From positions 94,157-158,156 of the forward strand of contig NZ_CH724142.1 in NCBI RefSeq assembly GCF_000153325.1: a stretch of 64,000 nt of DNA, given 5' to 3'. Under the pieces are notes generated by a model. It searched no databases. It saw only the letters and a program-made list of their open reading frames with translations, and was not told the origin of the DNA. Every line of letters starts with the position of its first letter. The first letter of the stretch is position 1. The position numbers and the translations under genes are program-made. Source of the stretch: Photobacterium sp. SKA34 (GTDB lineage: Bacteria; Pseudomonadota; Gammaproteobacteria; Enterobacterales; Vibrionaceae). Of the stretch, positions 52,827 through 60,796 are shown in pieces.

Positions 52827-53102
52827 ATGAAATCTGATGTGGATAAGCTTGTAGCAAAACATGCTGAACTCATTCATAGCGATGGATTGAAAGTTCGCTC
52901 ACATACTCAGCGAGAAGAAGGTGAGTGGATCCTGCATACTTTGATGATTGAAGGTTACGATGTTCCATTTAAATTTAAGCGAAAGAAAAAATATAAAACC
53001 TTAAATGGCTGTAAGGTGAATATGACGTATTACCCTGAAGTGATGAATGTGGCAGGATTTGAGATTGAAACGATGAAAGTAGTTCGAATTAAGCGCTATT
53101 AA
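52827..53102 (+). CDS. small hypothetical basic protein
   Basis: 91 residues, with AAGGAAA upstream. Basic centre (FKFKRKKKYKTLNGCK) between beta-like segments; no signal peptide. LHTLMIEGYDVPFKFKRKKK resembles small Vibrionaceae conserved proteins but I cannot name a family. Monocistronic, with its own terminator. Confidence 0.7.
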   Translation: MKSDVDKLVAKHAELIHSDGLKVRSHTQREEGEWILHTLMIEGYDVPFKFKRKKKYKTLNGCKVNMTYYPEVMNVAGFEIETMKVVRIKRY

Positions 53103-53118
53103 TTGATTTTCCTTATTT

Positions 53119-53162
53119 CAAAAAAACGCCAAGATGCATTAGTAGCAATCTTGGCGTTTGCT
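53119..53162. terminator. bidirectional terminator
   Basis: 12-bp stem AAACGCCAAGAT/ATCTTGGCGTTT, between convergent genes. Confidence 0.88.
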
Positions 53163-53177
53163 TATCATGTTTACGGG

Positions 53178-55718
53178 TTAACGTTGGCTATTCATTTGTT
53201 GAAGCTTATCTCCGATAGGACCAGAGAAATTAAAGCCATCATGAACATCCCAGTTTATTGACCAGGTCATTACACCCCCAAAGTTAGGATAAAGCTTAGT
53301 CGGTACTACCGAGCCACAGCTACTGCCTTTGGTTACACAATCTAGTGCATCAATAATATTTTGTGTTGGTGCTTGTCCAGAATTCGCGGAACTTGATCCT
53401 GACGGCAAGCCTATCGCAACTTGATCATCGCGAAGTGGTGAAAATTGACTGCCATCTGCCAGTTCAAACCCTTCTACTAACATTTTGACTGAAGCCACCA
53501 TCATATCAACCGATCCTTCAGGGGCTACTCCTGACGTATATGGATTTGCTAAGCCACCGTTGTTATATAGCTGTACATGCAGCAGGTTTAGCATGTCACG
53601 TAACTCATTTATCATCGGGATGTAAGCGCCCCAAATTCCTGAGTAAGCAATCATACCGCCTTGAACATAAGGATGTTCTGGTGCCATGGTTAAATACATA
53701 TCACCACCAATGTTGGCTTCTATTTGTTTTAACGCAACAGGTAAACGAGCTTGGATCTCTGTACCATGAAGTAAGTTCGATCCACTTTCTAAATCAATAT
53801 CTAGCCCGTCAAATCCCCATTCATTAATAATATCGGTCAAGCTTGAGACAAAGTTTGCTTGGTCTGCATCGTTATTTAAAGTGATAGTTCCTTCAGCACC
53901 ACCAAGAGAAAGAACGATGATTTTACCTTGTGCGCGTAATTCACGAACATCATCTTTAAATTGTTGTGGATTAAGCGGTTCACAACTACTGCGAATGTCA
54001 CCGTTGTATAAATTAAAGTGAACAGTACCGTCGCTGTTGCGGTCATTATCAGCAAATGCGATATCGATAATATCCCAAGCTGGCGAGATATCACGAAGAC
54101 GAATCGGACAGCCAGAGCCATTAACGAAGTTATGCCAATAGCCAATTAAGTTATGTTGAGTCTCAATCGGCTCTTGCACTTTTACACTTGCTGCGGTTGA
54201 TAGTGCGGTTTCACCGTTACCATTCGTAGAGAGGGCTGTGACAGTGTAATTACCTGCAGATTGCGCCGTCCAAGAACTGCTGTAAGGTGCAGTCTTATCG
54301 GTTGCAACAACATTGCCGTTAATAATGAAATCAACTTGTCGAACATCACCTGTTAGTGCCGTCGCTGTTGCAGAAAGGGTGAGTGATTTACCTAGTGTGA
54401 CAATAGAGCCACTACTTGGAGATGTTAAGCTAGTGACAAGAGCCTGATCGCTTACAGTAACCGTGGCGCTAGCTTCATTCGTGTTCGCTTCATTATCAGT
54501 GGCAACGGCTTTAATTGTGGTATTACCTAAATCTGATGCTAACCACTGTGTGCTATAAGGGGCTGTGAGATCGGTGTCAATAAGTTGTTCGTTAGCATAG
54601 AAACTGACTTGTTCGATAGTACCATCGGCATCAGTAGCATCAGCATCAATCGTCAGAGTTGTTCCTGCTAATACCGTTTGCTGAGCATTAAGAGAGGTGA
54701 TCTTAACGTCAGGAGCAATGGCGCAAATTCCTAAATCTGTCCATGCATCTGTCCAATACTGTCCCTCACCAGGCTTATAAGCCCAATCAGATGATGATGA
54801 ACACCAACCTGCGACGTCACATCGGTATTTATGATTATTACTCTTTACTAAATCGCCAGTTAGATAATCAGTACCAGATTTAAAGGTTGGAATATCACCA
54901 CAACCACCACCAACAATAACGTTATCAACAGTGAGAGTTATCGCGCTTGACGTAGTTGTACTATTTTCATTATCTGTTGCTTTGGCTGTAATTTGATGAT
55001 TACCAGCCGTTGACGTCCATTGTGCAGTGAATGGAGCAGAAGAACTTGTTGCGATTAGTTGGTTATCAACAAAGAACTCTACCTGAGTGACTGAGCCATC
55101 TTTATCTTCGGCATTGGCTGTGATCGTTACCGTATCGCCTTCAGAGATAGTGGTATCAGATGTTGGTGAACTAATTGAAATACTTGGCGCAAGGTTTTCA
55201 CTCGCTGAAACGACACTAATATTCACAACATCTGTTGTAGTGGCATTTTCATTATCCGTTGCTGTGGCAGTAATAGCGTGGTCGCCAAGCACCGTTGTCC
55301 AGTTAATTTGGTATGGGGCTGTATCGACAATTGCAATAGATTGTTGGTTTATGAAAAACTCAACATGTTGGATAGAACCATCTTTATCACTTGCGTTGGC
55401 AGCCAGCGTAATACCTGTTTGCACAGTTAATTGTGCATTGTTAAGCGGTGAGAGTAGTGTCACGGAAGGAGCTTGATTTCCACTGCTCGTGCAGCTATCA
55501 ACAAATGTCCATTCTTGCCAAGGGCCTGAGTGGCTCGATGGCTGATTGCCTTGAGACCACCAATTTGCATTATATATGTTATTGTCTTGTTGGACTTGGC
55601 TACCGCCACTATAGGCTATATCTGCCAGCCATTCAGCCATATTAGAACAATCTGCTGCATGAGCATGCGATGTGCTAAAGGCGACGGCTAACGCACAGGT
55701 AATAAGTGTCTTTTGCAT
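53178..55718 (-). CDS. chiA: secreted multidomain chitinase, GH18
   Basis: 846 residues, close to the length of Vibrio cholerae ChiA-1. Signal peptide 1-21 (ends SHAHA). Chitin-binding CBM5/12 about 22-76 (WWSQGNQPSSHSGPWQEW). Two Ig-like repeats about 85-265 (KDGSIQHVEFFIN / KDGSVTQVEFFVD pairs). A second CBM5/12 about 272-332 (YRCDVAGWCSSSSDWAY). Two more Ig-like repeats about 335-515. GH18 catalytic domain about 520-840 with GFDGLDIDLESG; E644 is the proton donor. Extracellular chitin hydrolysis, export probably by type II secretion. Confidence 0.95.
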   Translation of the reverse strand: MQKTLITCALAVAFSTSHAHAADCSNMAEWLADIAYSGGSQVQQDNNIYNANWWSQGNQPSSHSGPWQEWTFVDSCTSSGNQAPSVTLLSPLNNAQLTVQTGITLAANASDKDGSIQHVEFFINQQSIAIVDTAPYQINWTTVLGDHAITATATDNENATTTDVVNISVVSASENLAPSISISSPTSDTTISEGDTVTITANAEDKDGSVTQVEFFVDNQLIATSSSAPFTAQWTSTAGNHQITAKATDNENSTTTSSAITLTVDNVIVGGGCGDIPTFKSGTDYLTGDLVKSNNHKYRCDVAGWCSSSSDWAYKPGEGQYWTDAWTDLGICAIAPDVKITSLNAQQTVLAGTTLTIDADATDADGTIEQVSFYANEQLIDTDLTAPYSTQWLASDLGNTTIKAVATDNEANTNEASATVTVSDQALVTSLTSPSSGSIVTLGKSLTLSATATALTGDVRQVDFIINGNVVATDKTAPYSSSWTAQSAGNYTVTALSTNGNGETALSTAASVKVQEPIETQHNLIGYWHNFVNGSGCPIRLRDISPAWDIIDIAFADNDRNSDGTVHFNLYNGDIRSSCEPLNPQQFKDDVRELRAQGKIIVLSLGGAEGTITLNNDADQANFVSSLTDIINEWGFDGLDIDLESGSNLLHGTEIQARLPVALKQIEANIGGDMYLTMAPEHPYVQGGMIAYSGIWGAYIPMINELRDMLNLLHVQLYNNGGLANPYTSGVAPEGSVDMMVASVKMLVEGFELADGSQFSPLRDDQVAIGLPSGSSSANSGQAPTQNIIDALDCVTKGSSCGSVVPTKLYPNFGGVMTWSINWDVHDGFNFSGPIGDKLQQMNSQR

Positions 55719-55990
55719 TGTCTATCCCTATTGCAGTTAAAATTCCTCGAAAGTGAGTAAAAATAATAATGCGAGATAAAGTGAATAAATGTTAAAAACA
55801 AGGTGCATGTTTTTTTAGGCTTTACTAAGTCACTCACAGTCTAAATAGAATACAAATTGAATGTCATTTTTATTTTTGAGCTTTCTCACAACAAAGAGGT
55901 AGTTAAAATTGCTTGGCTATAGTTATGAAAAGGAATACATTTTGTGTAAGAGGCTTATTAGCTTTGAAATATCGGACTAAAGGAAGAAAA
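55719..55990. other. spacer between chitinase and DUF805 genes
   Basis: 272 bp, divergent. No operator recognised; the DUF805 ribosome site AAAGGAAG is at its right end. Confidence 0.4.
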
Positions 55991-56374
55991 ATGGATTGGT
56001 ATCTTGCTGTTTTAAAAAAATATGCGCAGTTTAATGGTCGTTCACGCCGAAAAGAGTTTTGGTTTTTTACACTCTTTAGCGCTTTGATCAGTATGGCATT
56101 GGGGTTTGCCGATAGTGTTTTAGGTCTACCATCAATTGGGGATGGTTACGGAGTATTAGCTGCACTATATTCACTGTTTATTGTTATTCCTAATATTGCC
56201 GTGATTGTGCGTCGTTTGCATGATCAAGATCGTACTGGTTGGTGGGCACTGATCATGTTTGTTCCGATTGTTGGTATTTTAGTGCTTCTCTATTTCATGG
56301 TACAAGACAGCAAGCCAGGTGATAACCGATTTGGTCCAAACCCAAAGCATAATGAAGGTTCATTCACGGTGTAA
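55991..56374 (+). CDS. DUF805 membrane protein
   Basis: 127 residues from ATG 55991 (AAAGGAAG upstream; the longer frame from 55913 adds a non-family extension). MDWYLAVLKKYAQFNGRSRR then KEFWFFTLF, RRLHDQDRTGWWALI and DSKPGDNRFGPNP are the DUF805 hallmarks. Four membrane segments. The function is unknown. Confidence 0.9.
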   Translation: MDWYLAVLKKYAQFNGRSRRKEFWFFTLFSALISMALGFADSVLGLPSIGDGYGVLAALYSLFIVIPNIAVIVRRLHDQDRTGWWALIMFVPIVGILVLLYFMVQDSKPGDNRFGPNPKHNEGSFTV

Positions 56375-56400
56375 ATACCAATTAATCATCATATTTAACG

Positions 56401-56432
56401 TAAAGCTCAGACAAAAGTTCTGGGCTTTTTTG
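56401..56432 (+). terminator. DUF805 gene terminator
   Basis: AAGCTCAGA/TCTGGGCTT stem (one G-U pair) then TTTTTTG. Confidence 0.8.
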
Positions 56433-56560
56433 TGCGCAAAATTTAAGCAGCTAATTAAAAAAAGTAAAAATTGCTAAATGTACCCTTGCATATCTTAGTG
56501 TGTTTGGTAAAAAGAAATGAGCGAATATGGAAAGCGCGGTTATTTTTGTAGGAGGCAACG

Positions 56561-56804
56561 ATGCTTATTGCTGATAAATTATTAAGTAAAGCAATTCAAG
56601 AGCAAGTAAAGCGTGAAGGTGCTTTGAACGCCTTAGAAACCGTATATTCAAAAGCGCGTTATGCACACTTTTAAGCGTGTGAAATGGGGCTCTCAGTTCT
56701 TTGATGGGATTCAGTTTGGCGATGGTAGCTTGATTGCTGTAAAACCAGGCTCATTTAACAGCTTAACTCTCGTTAGTCTTGCTTCAGAAAAGCACATGGG
56801 GTGA
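56561..56804 (+). pseudogene. small gene split by a +1 frame change
   Basis: ATG 56561 follows an excellent TAGGAGG site and encodes 37 residues (MLIADKLLSKAIQEQVKREG...) ending HF at TAA 56674. The +1 frame overlapping it (ATG 56661) runs on as FKRVKWGSQFFDGIQFGDGS to TGA 56804. The junction is CAC TTT TAA, where a one-base slip on TTTT joins both halves into a plausible 84-residue protein. It is a broken gene, a sequencing slip, or a +1 recoding site. No family recognised. Confidence 0.55.
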
Positions 56805-57030
56805 ATAAACCATCCTTCTTAGTATTAATCTCGTTAAAGCACTCTATGAGCCTTTAGTTAATAAGCACTGAAGGCTTATATAAGCAGATTGCTGGTCTGA
56901 GGATATAATCTATTATTTCATTCTTTAGAAATGTGTTTTAGTATGGCAACAGATGAGCGATGTTCGTTTTGACCGAAATGAAGCATCATGACCACTCATC
57001 ATTATTAATATCGTTTTTGGAGTACGATTA

Positions 57031-57132
57031 ATGTTGTGTAACTTTTCTATTCATCAAGTTCAGCGACAATGCTCGTTGGCTGTCTTTTCGAACCTATCTT
57101 TATATTCATCTCGATTTAGTCACGGCTATTAA
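57031..57132 (+). CDS. possible leader peptide before TyrP-like permease
   Basis: 33 codons from ATG 57031 with TTTTTGGAG 8 bp upstream. The end reads LSLYSSRFSHGY, with a Tyr codon immediately before TAA. A short inverted repeat GGCTA/TAGCC (57124-57138) overlaps the stop. Position (about 90 bp before the permease) and aromatic codons suggest a regulatory leader, but there is no T-tract terminator to complete an attenuator. Confidence 0.3.
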   Translation: MLCNFSIHQVQRQCSLAVFSNLSLYSSRFSHGY

Positions 57133-57222
57133 TTAGCCGCCAATCTAAAGATTAAAAATCATTTGATAATGAGCAGCCATAAGCTGAGGCTTTGTGTTGC
57201 ATATATAAAGTAAGGGTATTGT

Positions 57223-58398
57223 GTGAATTTAAAATTAATAGGTAGCTCGCTGATTATTGCGGGTACGGCACTTGGTGCAGGAATGCTCGCTATTCCAATG
57301 GTATTGGCTCAGTTTGGCTTATTGTCAGGCACAATTTTAATGTTGATTATTTGGAGCGGAACTACGTACTCAGCGTTATTATTACTTGAAGCCAGTATTA
57401 AAGTTCGTGGTGGTTTAGGTATGAATACTATCGCGAAGCAATCATTAGGAAAGGGTGGACAGTTAATCACTAATGGATTGTTATACGCACTATTAATCTG
57501 TTTATTAATGGCTTACATCATTGGTGCCGGTGATTTAGTCCATAAAATGATACTGAATTTAGGTTTAGATATCTCGTTAGTTCAAAGTCAAATTCTGTTT
57601 GCTGTTATTGCTGGTGGTATTGTCGCAGCTGGTACTGGTGTGATTGATAAGCTTAATCGAGTGCTGTTCCTCTTAATGCTAGTAGTGCTTATTATTACCC
57701 TTTTTGCTCTTGTCCCTAATATGACATTGACGCATTTCTTCACAGCTTCAAATGACAATAATATTGATTTAATTAAAACAAGTGCAGTTCTGTTCACCAG
57801 TTTTGGATTTTTCCCTGTTATTCCATCCTTAGTGTCTTATAACGACAAAGCCACACATGCTCAATTACGTAATATGGTTTTATTGGGTTCTCTCATCCCA
57901 TTGGTGTGTTACTTACTTTGGCTTTACGCTGTTGTGGGAAGTTTATCTTACGAACAGTTAACACAGTTCAATAATGTTTCCGAGTTAATTAATGTACTGG
58001 CAACTCGTTTTGAAGGCATCCATGTCATTCTTTCATTATTTACAGGACTTGCACTGCTGACTTCATTCTTTGGTGTTGCGCTTTCATTATTTGACCAAAA
58101 TATTGATTTATTTAAACAAAATCGTGCGGTGACGTATGTTTTAACCTTTATTCTTCCATTGTTAGGCGCCATATTTGCTGCAGATAAATTTTTAGCCGTA
58201 TTAAGTTATGCGGGCTTAATCATGGTGTTTATTGCAGTGTTTATCCCTATGATGATGGCTCTTAACTTGAGAAAAGCTGATGGTAAGACACAAACAGCAA
58301 TAAGTAATGATGCGTATTACGAAGTTGGAGGTGGGCAAATTGCAATGATGGTTTGTTTTGGCTTTGGTTTGTTCTTGATTGGAGCGCAAGTTATTTAA
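57223..58398 (+). CDS. aromatic amino acid permease, HAAAP family (TyrP-like)
   Basis: 391 residues from GTG 57223 (AAGGG 6 bp upstream). Eleven hydrophobic segments; GSSLIIAGTALGAGMLAIPM at the N terminus and FTSFGFFPVIPSLVSYND in the middle match the Mtr/TnaB/TyrP family, closest to TyrP as I recall it (LATSFLGVALGLFD versus LLTSFFGVALSLFD). Proton-coupled import of tyrosine or tryptophan. Monocistronic. Confidence 0.88.
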   Translation: MNLKLIGSSLIIAGTALGAGMLAIPMVLAQFGLLSGTILMLIIWSGTTYSALLLLEASIKVRGGLGMNTIAKQSLGKGGQLITNGLLYALLICLLMAYIIGAGDLVHKMILNLGLDISLVQSQILFAVIAGGIVAAGTGVIDKLNRVLFLLMLVVLIITLFALVPNMTLTHFFTASNDNNIDLIKTSAVLFTSFGFFPVIPSLVSYNDKATHAQLRNMVLLGSLIPLVCYLLWLYAVVGSLSYEQLTQFNNVSELINVLATRFEGIHVILSLFTGLALLTSFFGVALSLFDQNIDLFKQNRAVTYVLTFILPLLGAIFAADKFLAVLSYAGLIMVFIAVFIPMMMALNLRKADGKTQTAISNDAYYEVGGGQIAMMVCFGFGLFLIGAQVI

Positions 58399-58420
58399 AT
58401 CAAGCATAATCACAAAACTT

Positions 58421-58456
58421 GGGGCTGATAGATTGACCGATCTTTCAGCCCCTTAT
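58421..58456 (+). terminator. permease terminator
   Basis: GGGGCTGA/TCAGCCCC outer stem (with an inner AGAT/ATCT pairing) followed by TTATTCT. Confidence 0.8.
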
Positions 58457-58629
58457 TCTAGGTATGTATTAAGTGACCGACTTAGACATACCATACAGAG
58501 AATGACTATTGGAGTGCGATAAGCATATCGCTAGCAAACACTGTTATTTTTCTAAATAATACAAAGTTTCTGGGAGTAGGGCTAGATGATGAGAATTTTA
58601 GGAAATCTTACAGCGTAAAGAAATGATTA

Positions 58630-58662
58630 CAGAAAAAGGGAGCATGATGCTCCTTTATCGCT
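58630..58662 (-). terminator. NlpC/P60 lipoprotein gene terminator
   Basis: AGGAGCAT/ATGCTCCT stem with TTTTTC on the minus strand. Confidence 0.75.
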
Positions 58663-58682
58663 GAGTTGCTCGATTATTTTCT

Positions 58683-59249
58683 CTACATTTTGATCACTGT
58701 TAAATAACGCTTTGGATAACCACTTTTATAATAGTCGGTCTCAGTTACACCAAAGTGTTTTTTAGATGAAGAGCTATGAACAAATTTCAATGTATTTTTA
58801 CCCACTTCAGTAATAATACCGGCATGACCTGGTTTACGAATTCTTGGATTTGTTCCTGTAAAAACGATGAGGTCGCCTACTTTGGCATGTTTTAGTGATA
58901 CTTTTTTATTATAAAGACTAGGGTAAGCCGCAGTGGTACGAGGTATTGAAATATCGTACTTGTTATAAACATATTTAATGAAACCAGAGCAATCAAAACC
59001 TTTAGGTGTTGTACCACCCCACACATACTTTGTACCAAGATACTTACGTGCGAAGTTGATCATATCTTGTTCTTTGTTTAGTTCAGTTTTTGAAATAGGT
59101 GTAACGGATGGTTTAGCCACTGTTTTAGATATCAGAGGTTGTTTTGAGAGCGTCTTTGGCTGCGGTGATGCATTTACCGTTGTTTCACAAGCAGTAAGAA
59201 AGCAAAGTGAACAGGTGATAAGTGCTAATGAGGATTTAGGTAATGTCAT
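58683..59249 (-). CDS. NlpC/P60 (C40) peptidase lipoprotein
   Basis: 188 residues. Signal with lipobox FLTAC (Cys20), a Pro/Lys/Thr-rich linker to about 58, then the NlpC/P60 domain: YVWGGTTPKGFDCSGFIKYV (catalytic Cys), KPGHAGIITEV (His) and KFVHSSSSKKH (third polar residue). Probably a murein D,L-endopeptidase like Spr/MepS. A palindrome TTTCATCA/TGATGAAA lies 40-63 bp upstream. Confidence 0.92.
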   Translation of the reverse strand: MTLPKSSLALITCSLCFLTACETTVNASPQPKTLSKQPLISKTVAKPSVTPISKTELNKEQDMINFARKYLGTKYVWGGTTPKGFDCSGFIKYVYNKYDISIPRTTAAYPSLYNKKVSLKHAKVGDLIVFTGTNPRIRKPGHAGIITEVGKNTLKFVHSSSSKKHFGVTETDYYKSGYPKRYLTVIKM

Positions 59250-59617
59250 AACGTTATGTGCGCTTGCAGTTTAAAAAGGGTAAAGATGTTTCATCATAAC
59301 GGTTTGATGAAAATAGTGTTAATTTTTTACTTGAATCACTTCACATTAAGGTTATTAAGTCATCGCTGCTCAATAAAAGAGTAATAAATTTATAACGTAA
59401 ATTGTTGTATTAACTATTAATGTTAGTGCTTTAAGGTAATAAAGTGAAATCCATAGTTTGTTTTATTACTATAAGTATTATGAATGCCAATTAGGTTTTT
59501 ATTGGTCGGTGTTTGATTCTTTTTTGGAATGATTTATCATACCGTAAATATCGATAGGTGTGTATTATATTAATAATATTGTTCGCTTTTTATCGATATC
59601 CTCAAAAGGTATTTAGC
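59250..59617. other. divergent spacer, 368 bp
   Basis: Between the NlpC lipoprotein and the binding-protein gene. Contains the inverted repeat TTTCATCA-N8-TGATGAAA (59289-59312), a possible operator; otherwise A/T-rich without further signals. Confidence 0.45.
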
Positions 59618-60796
59618 GTGGTTATGTTGAGAAGTATAGTATTGTTTTTGATGATGTTTCTTTCTTTATCAGCAAAAGCTGAAGAAAGATTAACGCTTTG
59701 GTATTCGAATCAAGATAATAGTTTTATTGAACTATTGGTAAGTGAATTTCAAAAAGAAAATAATATAAATATTTCTCTTGTTCAATTTGATCCTGAGAAG
59801 ATAAAAGCTGAAATTTTACTGGGTGCACAATATGGCGGTTTGCCTGATCTTGTCATCTTCCCCTCTGATTTTATTGGCTTACATAGTTTAATGAAACTAT
59901 CGAGTATTCCTAAAGATTGGTTATCGCCAGAGCTTTCTCAAAAAGCAATAATGACAGCGTATGTTGATGATAAATATTGGGGAGTTCCTGTTATTCAAGG
60001 GAATAACCTATTGCTATATTACAATAAAAAGCTAGTTTCTCAGCCTGTGAGTAGCTGGCATAAGATTATCGATAATAAGCAAAAGTGGATTGATAAAAAT
60101 ATTTTGCCTATTGGGTGGAATTACCTCGATATGTATTACTTTATACCATTTTTGTCAGCGTTTAATGGTTGGCCAATTATTGAAGGTGAAATATCACTTA
60201 ATACACCAGAAATGATTAAGGCCTTAAAATATTATCGTTATTTATCAGAACAAAAAATTGTAAACCCTGAATGTAATTATACTTGTTCACAAAGTGATTT
60301 TATTCAAGGTAAAGAGGCGTACGCGATCAATGGTGATTGGGCATATCAAGATTTAAAGAGGGCAATGGGCGATGCTTTAGGCGTAGCTTTATTACCTAGT
60401 GTTGATGGTAATGCAATGCGCCCAATGAGTAGTACATTTGTTCTGTCATTACCTAATTACAATAGCCACGCGACAAATAAAAAAGCATTAATTAAAAAGT
60501 TTGCCAAGTTTATTCAACGACCAAGTATTCAAAAATTGGTCTACGAAGAGACATGTTTATTACCTACTTCCGGTAAATTAATGAATCGCTATCAGCAGCA
60601 AGCTACTGGTGACGAGCAAATATTGTTTAAGCAATTTGAATTATCTAAACCAATGCCGTCAACAATAAAAATGTCGATAGCATGGCAAGCAATGGCTATT
60701 GGATTTAAGCGTTATGAAGATGGTCTATCGGCAGAAAAAACGGCTGAATTTATGCAACATATCGCTATTCAGCAATGTAAGCGGTTAAGTAAATGA
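59618..60796 (+). CDS. family 1 extracellular solute-binding protein (sensor type)
   Basis: 392 residues from GTG 59618 (AAGGT 7 bp upstream; ATG 59624 is 13 bp away). Signal peptide ending SLSAKA, then EERLTLWYSNQDNSFIELL and FQKENNINISLVQFD of a sugar-type (MalE/UgpB-like) binding protein. Aromatic residues line the expected cleft (WGVPVIQGNNLLLYYNK). No ABC permease or ATPase genes adjoin; instead its stop overlaps the start of a diguanylate cyclase gene (ATGA). It probably senses a ligand for that cyclase, comparable to NspS with MbaA. Confidence 0.85.
   Translation: MVMLRSIVLFLMMFLSLSAKAEERLTLWYSNQDNSFIELLVSEFQKENNINISLVQFDPEKIKAEILLGAQYGGLPDLVIFPSDFIGLHSLMKLSSIPKDWLSPELSQKAIMTAYVDDKYWGVPVIQGNNLLLYYNKKLVSQPVSSWHKIIDNKQKWIDKNILPIGWNYLDMYYFIPFLSAFNGWPIIEGEISLNTPEMIKALKYYRYLSEQKIVNPECNYTCSQSDFIQGKEAYAINGDWAYQDLKRAMGDALGVALLPSVDGNAMRPMSSTFVLSLPNYNSHATNKKALIKKFAKFIQRPSIQKLVYEETCLLPTSGKLMNRYQQQATGDEQILFKQFELSKPMPSTIKMSIAWQAMAIGFKRYEDGLSAEKTAEFMQHIAIQQCKRLSK

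Larger units (their letters stand above)
56375..57222. other. long region with frameshifted gene and possible leader peptide
   Basis: 848 bp with no full-length gene. Contents: the DUF805 terminator, a small frameshifted gene (56561-56804), and a 33-codon frame with ribosome site (57031-57132) before the permease. The rest (56805-57030, 57140-57210) shows nothing recognisable. Confidence 0.55.

Noticed and set aside
55087..55476. 129-residue plus-strand ORF
   Set aside because: Antisense of the Ig-like repeats in the chitinase.
53178..55718. Repeats in the chitinase gene as a DNA repeat array
   Set aside because: The periodicity is explained by four homologous Ig-like protein domains and two chitin-binding domains.
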